Of a stretch of DNA of 29,178 nucleotides, positions 1-5,251 are shown piece by piece (the stretch's first letter is position 1; each line of letters starts with the position of its first letter). Under the pieces are notes generated by a model. That model searched no databases, was not told the DNA's origin, and was given only the letters and a program-made list of their open reading frames with translations. The translations under genes and the position numbers were made by a program. Origin of the DNA: a virus; IMG/VR virus record IMGVR_UViG_3300010160_000169, positions 1-29,178 of that record; one strand, written 5' to 3'.

Positions 1-113
1 AGACAAGACTAACTTATTACGATGCAGAAGAATATTTTAACCACGTAATTCAAGAAACAAGAAAAGCCTATCACTCAATGGAAATGCCATTTAACACAAC
101 TGAAACAAAATGA
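1..113 (+). CDS. C-terminal end of conserved small early protein (5'-truncated)
   Basis: The reading frame begins at base 3 and gives 36 residues, starting TRLTYYDAEEYF and ending MPFNTTETK, identical to the end of the complete 79-residue protein at 28541-28780. The gene is cut by the window edge and is not broken. The function is unknown; the visible part is acidic and probably helical (DAEEYFNHVIQETRKAYHSME). Its TGA stop overlaps the ATG of the next gene (ATGA at 110-113), which suggests translational coupling in an early operon. Confidence 0.8.
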   Translation, partial: TRLTYYDAEEYFNHVIQETRKAYHSMEMPFNTTETK

Positions 114-211
114 AAAATCACAACGAAATCGCAGAAATTATCATAGGAGCATTAATAGTAGTAGCTATGTTCCTAATGGCTTATGTAGTATTATTAATCA
201 CACACGACTAA
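110..211 (+). CDS. 33-residue single-pass membrane microprotein
   Basis: Starts in an ATGA overlap with the preceding gene and encodes MKNHNEIAEIIIGALIVVAM..., ending VVLLITHD. Residues about 8-30 form one hydrophobic helix, with a short polar N-terminus and a THD tail. A homologue with the same start (MKN) and the same ending (ITHD) is at 28777-28872, two codons shorter and with a different hydrophobic core. Conservation of both ends and of hydrophobicity rather than exact sequence supports a real gene. The function is unknown; a small inner-membrane protein acting early in infection is an inference. Confidence 0.65.
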   Translation: MKNHNEIAEIIIGALIVVAMFLMAYVVLLITHD

Positions 212-223
212 TCAAATTAAACA

Positions 224-499
224 ATGAAAATTACAATCACAAAAACAGTAGAAGAAACGCACGAATTAGAATTACCTGCGTATCGTAAAAACAGTTGTCA
301 CTACTTTAAAATAGTAAGCGAAACAGAAGCAGTGTTAGTTTGTACTTATCCAAATGGAGAAAACATAAGTATAAGTAATACCAGTAGTGCTTTAAGTTTA
401 GCACCAAGAGAATCAAATGAAGAAGAATTTGATTTAAAGTTCAATGAAGTATTTACACTAATCAGCGAAAAAGCATCACTATGCAAAAAGAACGATTAA
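224..499 (+). CDS. small early protein of unknown function, allele 1
   Basis: A 91-residue protein. The N-terminal 40 residues look beta-rich (MKITITKTVEETHELELPAY, then YFKIVSETEAVLVCTY), followed by a Ser/Asn-rich stretch and an acidic helical C-terminus (EEEFDLKFNEVFTLISEKAS). A diverged copy lies at 28885-29142. Differences concentrate at residues about 43-53, where PNGENISISN replaces SGGESIATST. In this copy CTA stands where the other has TAA, so the protein reads on for six residues (LCKKND) and overlaps the next gene by 19 nt. I do not recognise the family. Confidence 0.75.
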   Translation: MKITITKTVEETHELELPAYRKNSCHYFKIVSETEAVLVCTYPNGENISISNTSSALSLAPRESNEEEFDLKFNEVFTLISEKASLCKKND

Positions 500-720
500 C
501 AAAAGAAGTAGTATTATTACTACTGAAAAGCCAAGAATCAATAGGGTATATTGCTGATAAAATGGGAGTACAATTTCAAACAGTATTAAAGCAAATAATA
601 AGTGAATCACCAACATTATGCAAAGGTACTTATCAAATGGCTATTAGGTTAGCATTAGGACAAACAGCACCTGCAATATTAACCGAGTTTTACAATAACG
701 ATGGAGGGTATAAAGAATGA
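481..720 (+). CDS. small helix-turn-helix-like protein
   Basis: A 79-residue protein. Residues about 8-40 (VVLLLLKSQESIGYIADKMG followed by VQFQTVLKQI) have the spacing of a helix-turn-helix: a helix, a turn around the Gly, and a second helix after VQFQ. The rest is helical. This suggests a small DNA-binding regulator of early genes, but no family-specific signature is present and the assignment is inference. The start overlaps the previous gene by 19 nt and the TGA stop overlaps the next ATG (ATGA at 717-720). The first 37 bases recur exactly at 29142-29178. Confidence 0.65.
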   Translation: MQKERLTKEVVLLLLKSQESIGYIADKMGVQFQTVLKQIISESPTLCKGTYQMAIRLALGQTAPAILTEFYNNDGGYKE

Positions 721-896
721 GTTTACAAGAAGAAGAAAACAAGTTAGACATACTATGGCAGTATTATAAAAACTGTTTAGAAATAACCCACACTGGAGAA
801 TGCGATGACCAAGAATTTATTGAGTTAGGCAAAGCAGCTAACAAATGGAGATTACAAAAGGAATTAGTACACAAGTTAAAAACCGAAAACAAATGA
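717..896 (+). CDS. 59-residue acidic early protein, unknown function
   Basis: Begins in an ATGA overlap with the preceding gene and ends in another ATGA overlap at 893-896, so it fills its slot exactly; that tiling is the main evidence that it is real. The protein begins MSLQEEENKLDILWQYYKNC and continues through an acidic middle (GECDDQEFIE) to a basic C-terminus (LQKELVHKLKTENK). It is probably all-helical and cytoplasmic. I do not recognise a family. Confidence 0.6.
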   Translation: MSLQEEENKLDILWQYYKNCLEITHTGECDDQEFIELGKAANKWRLQKELVHKLKTENK

Positions 897-1057
897 GCAG
901 AATAGACACACTACGAAACCGATACGATAGAATAAATAGATTGCGCAACATTGCAATAAATGAACGCAACATTTTAAAAACAAAACAAGCGCAATGGCTA
1001 TTATTTTCAATCACTGCAAATTTAAATCTTATTAGCCAACCGACACAATGGAATTAG
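893..1057 (+). CDS. 54-residue basic early protein, unknown function
   Basis: An in-frame ATG exists upstream at 845, but the ATG at 893 sits in an ATGA overlap with the previous stop and fits the style of the neighbouring genes, so I chose it. The protein starts MSRIDTLRNRYDRINRLRNI and is rich in Arg and Asn, with a helical basic N-terminal half that could bind nucleic acid. The C-terminal half is more hydrophobic (QWLLFSITANLNLIS). It overlaps the next gene by 10 nt. The function is unknown. Confidence 0.5.
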   Translation: MSRIDTLRNRYDRINRLRNIAINERNILKTKQAQWLLFSITANLNLISQPTQWN

Positions 1058-1179
1058 AATATTTAAAACATAATGAAAGGCTATTACTAAAGCAATTAGC
1101 TATATTGCAGGATAAAGTAAAGATTTATAAAAAACAATTATTAGAAACTAAAAAACAAATAAAGAAATGGAAAATTTAA
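1048..1179 (+). CDS. 43-residue coiled-coil microprotein
   Basis: Encodes MELEYLKHNERLLLKQLAIL followed by QDKVKIYKKQLLETKKQIKKWKI. Leucines and isoleucines recur every three to four residues through the whole chain, as expected for one amphipathic helix or short coiled coil with a strongly basic C-terminus. It starts inside the end of the previous gene and overlaps the following gene by 13 nt, consistent with the compact tiling of this operon. The function is unknown; it may be an adaptor or DNA-binding peptide. Confidence 0.5.
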   Translation: MELEYLKHNERLLLKQLAILQDKVKIYKKQLLETKKQIKKWKI

Positions 1180-1511
1180 CACATTGGAAAAAATGTACGG
1201 ATCAAAAATATATTGGAAGTTATGACTTTCAACCTGATCAAGAATTAAAAGTAACTATTGAAAAAATAGAGAATGTAAATATTGAATTATTTAATGGAAA
1301 AAAGCTTGAAACAAAAAACTGTATATTGGCCCATTTTAAAGGAGCTAAAAAGCCAATGATATTAAATAAAGAGAATATGAAGGTAATAACCAAAGTAGCA
1401 GGATCACCATACATTGAGCAATGGGTAGGTAAGGAATTAATTTTGTATGTAACTAAAGTAGCTGCATTTGGTTCTATGGTTGATGCAGTAAGAGTAAAAT
1501 TTATACGATAA
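1167..1511 (+). CDS. phage protein next to exonuclease, possible OB-fold recombination accessory
   Basis: A 114-residue, beta-rich protein. Residues about 28-40 (KVTIEKIENVNIE) are followed by CILAHFKGAKKPMILNKENM and then GSPYIEQWVGKELILYVTKV with AFGSMVDAVRVKF at the end. From memory this pattern, KPMILN, W-x-GK and a terminal R-V/I motif, is common in uncharacterised phage proteins encoded directly beside YqaJ or lambda-type exonucleases and annealases. The alternating strands would fit an OB-like fold that binds single-stranded DNA, which is my inference. The gene is one base away from the exonuclease gene, so the two are probably co-translated. Confidence 0.6.
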   Translation: MENLTHWKKCTDQKYIGSYDFQPDQELKVTIEKIENVNIELFNGKKLETKNCILAHFKGAKKPMILNKENMKVITKVAGSPYIEQWVGKELILYVTKVAAFGSMVDAVRVKFIR

Positions 1512-1512
1512 T

Positions 1513-2232
1513 ATGATAGATAATTTAATATTTAGAAGCAGCGCAACAGGTGGCTTATGTGGTAAAACAGGGCTTGGCGCAACAGGTGAGAAGCTTGCAA
1601 TTAAAACGTATTTACAGAAGCGTTATGGTAGGTACAAAGAAATTACAAATAAGTATCTTGAAAAAGGTATTGCTTGTGAAGATGCTGGTATTAAAACCTA
1701 TAATAGCCTATTTGATACGGATTATGTAAAGAATGATACTAGAGTTTACAATGATTTTATTACAGGTGAATGTGATATTGATACAGGTGATAGTATTATA
1801 GACATTAAAAACAGTTGGGATTTATTCACTTTTCACGAATCTAAAACGAGTGACAATAAATTATATGATTGGCAAGGCCAGTGCTATATGGAATTGTACG
1901 ATAGACCAACATTTCAATTGGTTTATGTTTTAGAAGATGCACCTGACTTAAATATCTTTAAGGAAATAAACTATGCTGGTGAAATTGAAGAGTGGGAAGA
2001 GGTGCAAATTATAGCCAATATGGTTTATTCTCAATCAACATTTGATAGGCTTATTGAAACTCAAGGATTGGGTGGCGATGTAAAAACTGATAAAGCTATA
2101 AAAAGTTTTATAGAAATTCCTGCAGCTGAAAGATTGCACGCTAAACAATTTAGTAGGGATTCAACAAAATATGAATTTATTAAAACAAGAATAAATGAAG
2201 CAAGAAAATTTTTAAAATCAATATACGAATAA
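1513..2232 (+). CDS. PD-(D/E)XK recombination exonuclease (YqaJ/lambda-exo-like)
   Basis: A 239-residue nuclease predicted to degrade one strand at double-strand ends and so feed single-strand annealing recombination. Visible motifs: Glu56 in GIACED, Asp88 in GECDI, Asp97-x-Lys99 in IIDIK, and the later helix DWQGQCYMELY (residues 119-129), which matches the Q-x-x-x-Y motif of lambda-exonuclease and RecB-type nucleases. The N-terminal SSATGGL and LGATGEKL may contribute to DNA-end binding. Length is near the 200-320 typical of the family. Its stop overlaps the next ATG by one base (TAATG at 2230-2234). No RecT or Erf annealase is recognisable nearby. Confidence 0.8.
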   Translation: MIDNLIFRSSATGGLCGKTGLGATGEKLAIKTYLQKRYGRYKEITNKYLEKGIACEDAGIKTYNSLFDTDYVKNDTRVYNDFITGECDIDTGDSIIDIKNSWDLFTFHESKTSDNKLYDWQGQCYMELYDRPTFQLVYVLEDAPDLNIFKEINYAGEIEEWEEVQIIANMVYSQSTFDRLIETQGLGGDVKTDKAIKSFIEIPAAERLHAKQFSRDSTKYEFIKTRINEARKFLKSIYE

Positions 2233-3362
2233 TGGAAATACAAAAAATCAAAAACGAAATAGCAGAATTGCTAACTGATAAAACTTTATCAGAAAAAATT
2301 AATTACATTAATGAATTAAGGGAAGCTATTCACAATCAATCACCTTTTAAAAATGAACCAGTTGATTATGTTAAATGGGTTTTAGCTGAAGATGTAATTG
2401 CTAATGATTACAATCCAAATAAAGTAGCTCCACCCGAAATGGAATTATTGGAAATATCAATTATGAATGATGGATATACTCAACCTGTTGTAACTTTCCC
2501 AAATAATGGTAAAATTGAAGTAGTTGATGGATTCCATAGAACTAGAGTAAGTAAAGAATCTAAAATAGTAAGAGAACGAGTTTTGGGATATACCCCTACT
2601 GTTATTATTAGAAAAGAACAAAGCAATAAAAATGATCGTATTGCATCTACAATAAGGCATAATAGAGCAAGAGGAAAGCATCAAGTTGATGCAATGAGTG
2701 AAATTATTTTAGAGCTTAAAAATAGAAATTGGAAAAACGAAAGAATAGCTAGAGAACTTGGAATGGATGAAGAAGAAATATTAAGACTTTGCCAAATTAC
2801 AGGCCTTCAAGATATTTTTAAAGATGATGATTTTAGTAAATCTTGGGAAAGTTCTGATTCAATTGCTAATTACGAAATTCTTACTGATGATTTATCAGAT
2901 GAAGAGGTTGAGCATTACAGAACTACAAACACAAGTGATCCTGAAAGAATATTTCATACTTTTGAAAAGTGGGAATGCCACAAAGCAGGTTTCTATGGTA
3001 ATAAAAAAGAAGGAATGACTGGTGATCAATGCGAACAGGAGTATGCAAATTATTTATCTAATGAGGAAAGATTTAGAGAAGGTTTAAATGGAGTAATAAA
3101 CGAGTGGATTAATTCTTGTGAGCATTATTTAACTAATAAAGCAATGAATAGAATTGCTTGGTTAGGACAGGCCGCAATGTGTTATTCTACTAAAATACCA
3201 TCTAAGTTTTGCGGTGGATTTAATTTATTAAGCCCAGAGCAACAGGATAAAGCAAATTTAATAGCTTTAGATGCTTTAAACTTTTGGATGAAAAAATACA
3301 ATAGATCAGAATTAACGATAGAGGAAGCTTTATCAATTGGCAGACAAGTTAATATTTACTAA
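2232..3362 (+). CDS. ParB/sulfiredoxin-fold protein, IbrB-like
   Basis: A 376-residue protein with a ParB/Srx-type nucleotide-binding domain: LAEDVIANDYNPNKV near residue 51, PPEMELLEISIMNDGYTQPV at 67-86, the GxHR-type box DGFHR at 99-103 and RHNRARGKH at 142-150. A helix-turn-helix-like segment (NWKNERIARELGMDEEEIL) follows at about 167-185. The C-terminal 170 residues are unlike classical partition ParB. The gene is followed directly by a PAPS-reductase-like gene, the arrangement of IbrB and IbrA in enterobacterial and phage elements. In ParB proteins this fold binds or hydrolyses CTP; the substrate here is unknown. No parA or parS-like site is visible, so plasmid-style partition is unlikely. 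Confidence 0.8.
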   Translation: MEIQKIKNEIAELLTDKTLSEKINYINELREAIHNQSPFKNEPVDYVKWVLAEDVIANDYNPNKVAPPEMELLEISIMNDGYTQPVVTFPNNGKIEVVDGFHRTRVSKESKIVRERVLGYTPTVIIRKEQSNKNDRIASTIRHNRARGKHQVDAMSEIILELKNRNWKNERIARELGMDEEEILRLCQITGLQDIFKDDDFSKSWESSDSIANYEILTDDLSDEEVEHYRTTNTSDPERIFHTFEKWECHKAGFYGNKKEGMTGDQCEQEYANYLSNEERFREGLNGVINEWINSCEHYLTNKAMNRIAWLGQAAMCYSTKIPSKFCGGFNLLSPEQQDKANLIALDALNFWMKKYNRSELTIEEALSIGRQVNIY

Positions 3363-3363
3363 T

Positions 3364-4572
3364 ATGGCTACAAAAGTATATAACGATAAATCAGTGCTTG
3401 AAGCAAGCAAAGAAAGAGTTTCTTTAGTTTTTGATAATTTTGAAAAAATATATATTTCATTTTCAGGAGGTAAAGATAGTAGCGTAATGTCTCATTTAGT
3501 ATTAGCTGAAGCTAAAAAAAGAAATAGAAAAGTTGGATTACTTATAATAGATTTAGAAGCACAGTATAATGATACAATAACTCATATAGAACATATGATT
3601 GAAATATATAAAGATTATATTGAATTACATTGGGTTTGTGCTGAATTATTATTAAGAAATGCAGTTAGTAATTATGAACCTAGATGGTGTTGTTGGGATA
3701 AAGAAAAAGAAGCAGTTTGGGTTAGACTAATGCCAAAACTTGCATCAGATTTAACTCAATATGATTTTTACCAACCAAAAATGGAGTTTGAAGAATTTAT
3801 GGTTATATTTGGCGAATGGTATTCACAAGGTAAAACTACTGCAGCATTTATAGGAATTAGATCGGATGAATCTTTGCATAGATATAGAGCAATAACATCT
3901 AGAAAAGATGGCTTAATGTTTAACAATTGGAAATGGTCAACAAAAGTATCTAATAAATTATTTAATATTTACCCTATTTATGATTGGAGAACTGAAGATA
4001 TTTGGGTATTTCACGGAAAATATAATGAATTACCACATAATAAAGTTTATGACAAAATGATGATGGCAGGAGTTAAAATAAGCCAACAAAGATTATGTCA
4101 ACCATATGGAGATGATCAAAGAAGGGGTTTATGGTTATATCACATATTAGAACCTGAAACTTGGTATAAATTAATATTAAGAGTTAATGGTGTAAATAGT
4201 GGAACTCTTTATATTAAAGAAAATGGAAATATGACTGGATACAATAAAATAACAAAACCTGAAGGGCATAGTTGGGAGTCATTTTGTAATTTACTATTAT
4301 CCACAATGCCTAAAAAAACACAAATACATTACAGGGAAAGATTTATTAAATTTATAAAAGGATGGCAAGATAGGGGGTATTTAGTAATACCTGATGAAGC
4401 TCCTGAAGATTTAGAATCTAAATGCTGGGTGCCATCGTGGAGAAGAATGTGTAAAGTAATGTTAAGAAATGATTATTGGTGTAAAGGATTAGGGCAAACT
4501 CAACCATTTTCTGAGGCTTATGGTAAATTTAAAGATATAAAGAAAAAAAGACAATTAGAAAAACAATTATAA
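3364..4572 (+). CDS. PAPS reductase-like PP-loop protein, IbrA/DUF3440-like
   Basis: A 402-residue protein. SGGKDS at residues 34-39 is the PP-loop ATP-pyrophosphatase motif of the PAPS reductase/DndC superfamily. Further blocks include WCCW (108-111), FIGIRSDESLHRYRAI, YPIYDWRTEDIWVF and RLCQPYGDDQRRGLW; Cys354, Cys363 and Cys373 lie in the C-terminal extension. The length and the tryptophan- and cysteine-rich C-terminal half fit IbrA/DUF3440 rather than the ~240-residue true PAPS reductases. A TTG start 27 nt upstream is possible, but ATG 3364, one base after the preceding stop, is preferred. The family has ill-defined chemistry; a role in sulfur-containing nucleic-acid modification or regulation is inference from superfamily membership. 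Confidence 0.85.
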   Translation: MATKVYNDKSVLEASKERVSLVFDNFEKIYISFSGGKDSSVMSHLVLAEAKKRNRKVGLLIIDLEAQYNDTITHIEHMIEIYKDYIELHWVCAELLLRNAVSNYEPRWCCWDKEKEAVWVRLMPKLASDLTQYDFYQPKMEFEEFMVIFGEWYSQGKTTAAFIGIRSDESLHRYRAITSRKDGLMFNNWKWSTKVSNKLFNIYPIYDWRTEDIWVFHGKYNELPHNKVYDKMMMAGVKISQQRLCQPYGDDQRRGLWLYHILEPETWYKLILRVNGVNSGTLYIKENGNMTGYNKITKPEGHSWESFCNLLLSTMPKKTQIHYRERFIKFIKGWQDRGYLVIPDEAPEDLESKCWVPSWRRMCKVMLRNDYWCKGLGQTQPFSEAYGKFKDIKKKRQLEKQL

Positions 4573-4577
4573 ATAAA

Positions 4578-4829
4578 ATGGTAATCAAAGGTAAGATCCT
4601 TCAAATTTGGGAAGTAAAACAAATAAGTGAGAAATTCAGTAATCAAGATTTTTTAATTGAAACTGATGGACAATATCCAAAAAAAGTATTAATGCAGGCT
4701 ATGAAATCAGCGCAGCCATATTTGGATAAATTAGTATTGGGCGATACTGGAACATTTAGCTTTGATGCTGAATCAAGGGAGTTTAATGGTAAATATTATA
4801 CCAATTTAAAGTGTTTTAAGATTAGCTAG
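4578..4829 (+). CDS. DUF3127 protein, putative OB-fold ssDNA-binding protein
   Basis: An 83-residue protein carrying the DUF3127 pattern: GKILQIWEVKQISEKFSNQD at the N-terminus, then FLIETDGQYPKKV and finally SFDAESREFNGKYYTNLKCF. The family is typical of Bacteroidota and their phages and is usually taken to be a small OB-fold nucleic-acid-binding protein. Its place between the recombination genes and the primase suggests a role in coating single-stranded DNA during replication or recombination (inference). The TAG stop lies inside the first repeat unit of the iteron-like array that begins at 4827. Confidence 0.8.
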   Translation: MVIKGKILQIWEVKQISEKFSNQDFLIETDGQYPKKVLMQAMKSAQPYLDKLVLGDTGTFSFDAESREFNGKYYTNLKCFKIS

Positions 4830-4887
4830 GTATAAATAGGTATAAAAGGTATAAAATATTTCCTTAGTTTAGCAATAGTACAATAAT

Positions 4888-4895
4888 TATATTTG
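4888..4895 (+). promoter_or_regulatory. candidate Bacteroidota-type promoter -7 element
   Basis: TATATTTG matches the TAnnTTTG consensus of the Bacteroidota primary sigma factor. The -33 region is weak: TTTA at about 4868-4871 lies at a plausible distance instead of TTTG or TTG. A transcript from here would cross the iteron-like repeats and the leader hairpins before the primase gene. One short motif in AT-rich DNA can arise by chance. Confidence 0.35.
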
Positions 4896-5033
4896 TAAAA
4901 TGCTTTTTAAAAAATTTGGAAAATAAAATGTACCTTTTATACCAAATAGGGTTAAAGTGCTGAAAATCACAGGTACATTTTAAGTATAAAAGCGGTATAA
5001 AAGTGTTTTAAGTTTATACAAAATGTACCAAAC

Positions 5034-5054
5034 TATTTAGAATCATTCTAAATA
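5034..5054. repeat. perfect 10-bp inverted repeat with 1-bp centre
   Basis: TATTTAGAAT, a single C, then ATTCTAAATA. It sits between the iteron-like words and the AT-rich tract. It could be an operator for a dimeric DNA-binding protein or an origin cruciform. No T-run follows on either strand, so it is not a terminator. Confidence 0.6.
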
Positions 5055-5138
5055 AGGTTATTATTTGTAATTAATCTAAATAACTAAAGTTTAAAATTAA
5101 ATAGTAACAATGTAATATAATTAAATATTATTGTAAAG

Positions 5139-5238
5139 TTAGTTGTAGTAGAAGCCAACTAATATGAATCGCATTTTATCTTTTGCAGTTAAAATATAGA
5201 TTAAGCCCCTTTTAGCTTCTACCTAATTGGGGCTTTTT
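5139..5238 (+). ncRNA. structured leader RNA with complementary hairpin loops
   Basis: The first hairpin has stem TTAGTTG (5139-5145) with CAACTAA (5156-5162) and a 10-nt loop. The second is the terminator hairpin at 5203-5235 with a 19-nt loop. Loop segment GTAGAAGC (5148-5155) is the exact complement of GCTTCTAC (5215-5222) in the second loop, giving a possible 8-bp kissing interaction. Both elements precede the primase-helicase start by 14 nt or more. An attenuator controlling that gene, or a small RNA ending at the terminator, would fit. No known RNA family is recognised. Confidence 0.5.
5203..5238 (+). terminator. rho-independent-type terminator upstream of primase gene
   Basis: Stem AAGCCCC (5203-5209) pairs with GGGGCTT (5229-5235), and a run of five T ends at 5238. 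The 19-nt loop carries GCTTCTAC, which is complementary to the loop of the hairpin at 5139-5162. It lies 14 nt before the start codon of the primase-helicase, so it either separates the upstream operon from a promoter I cannot place, or works as a conditional terminator. Confidence 0.7.
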
Positions 5239-5251
5239 CGTCTAATATAAT

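Larger units (their letters stand above)
1..517. repeat. left copy of imperfect terminal repeat
   Basis: Positions 1-120 are identical to 28668-28787. After a diverged stretch that is 6 bp longer in this copy, positions 224-517 align without gaps to 28885-29178 (offset 28661) at roughly 88 percent identity by eye. The repeat carries the same genes in the same order: end of a conserved small gene, a one-TM microprotein, a 91/85-residue protein and a helix-turn-helix-like protein. I infer a circular or permuted genome closed through two alleles, or a tandem duplication of the cassette; the sequence alone does not decide. Confidence 0.85.
4827..5138 (+). other. candidate replication origin: iteron-like array, palindrome and AT-rich tract
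   Basis: Three direct copies of AGGTATAAA lie at 4828, 4838 and 4847, spaced about one helical turn apart. An inverted copy (TTTTATACC, 4935-4943) is fused to TGTACC (4929-4934). Further copies: GGTACA 4972-4977, AGTATAAAA 4983-4991, GGTATAAAA 4994-5002, inverted TTTATAC 5013-5019 and TGTACC 5024-5029. A perfect palindrome (5034-5054) and an almost pure A/T tract (5055-5138) follow. Repeated protein-binding words beside an AT-rich stretch, directly before a primase-helicase gene, are the usual design of an origin. The alternative is a multi-site operator. Confidence 0.55.

Noticed and set aside
845-892. Upstream start for the 54-residue gene
   Set aside because: The ATG at 893 sits in an ATGA junction like its neighbours; the upstream part overlaps the well-tiled gene 717-896.
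4297-4305. Perfect DnaA box TTATCCACA
   Set aside because: It lies inside the PAPS-reductase-like coding region, alone, and one such site is expected by chance about once in two or three windows of this size and composition.
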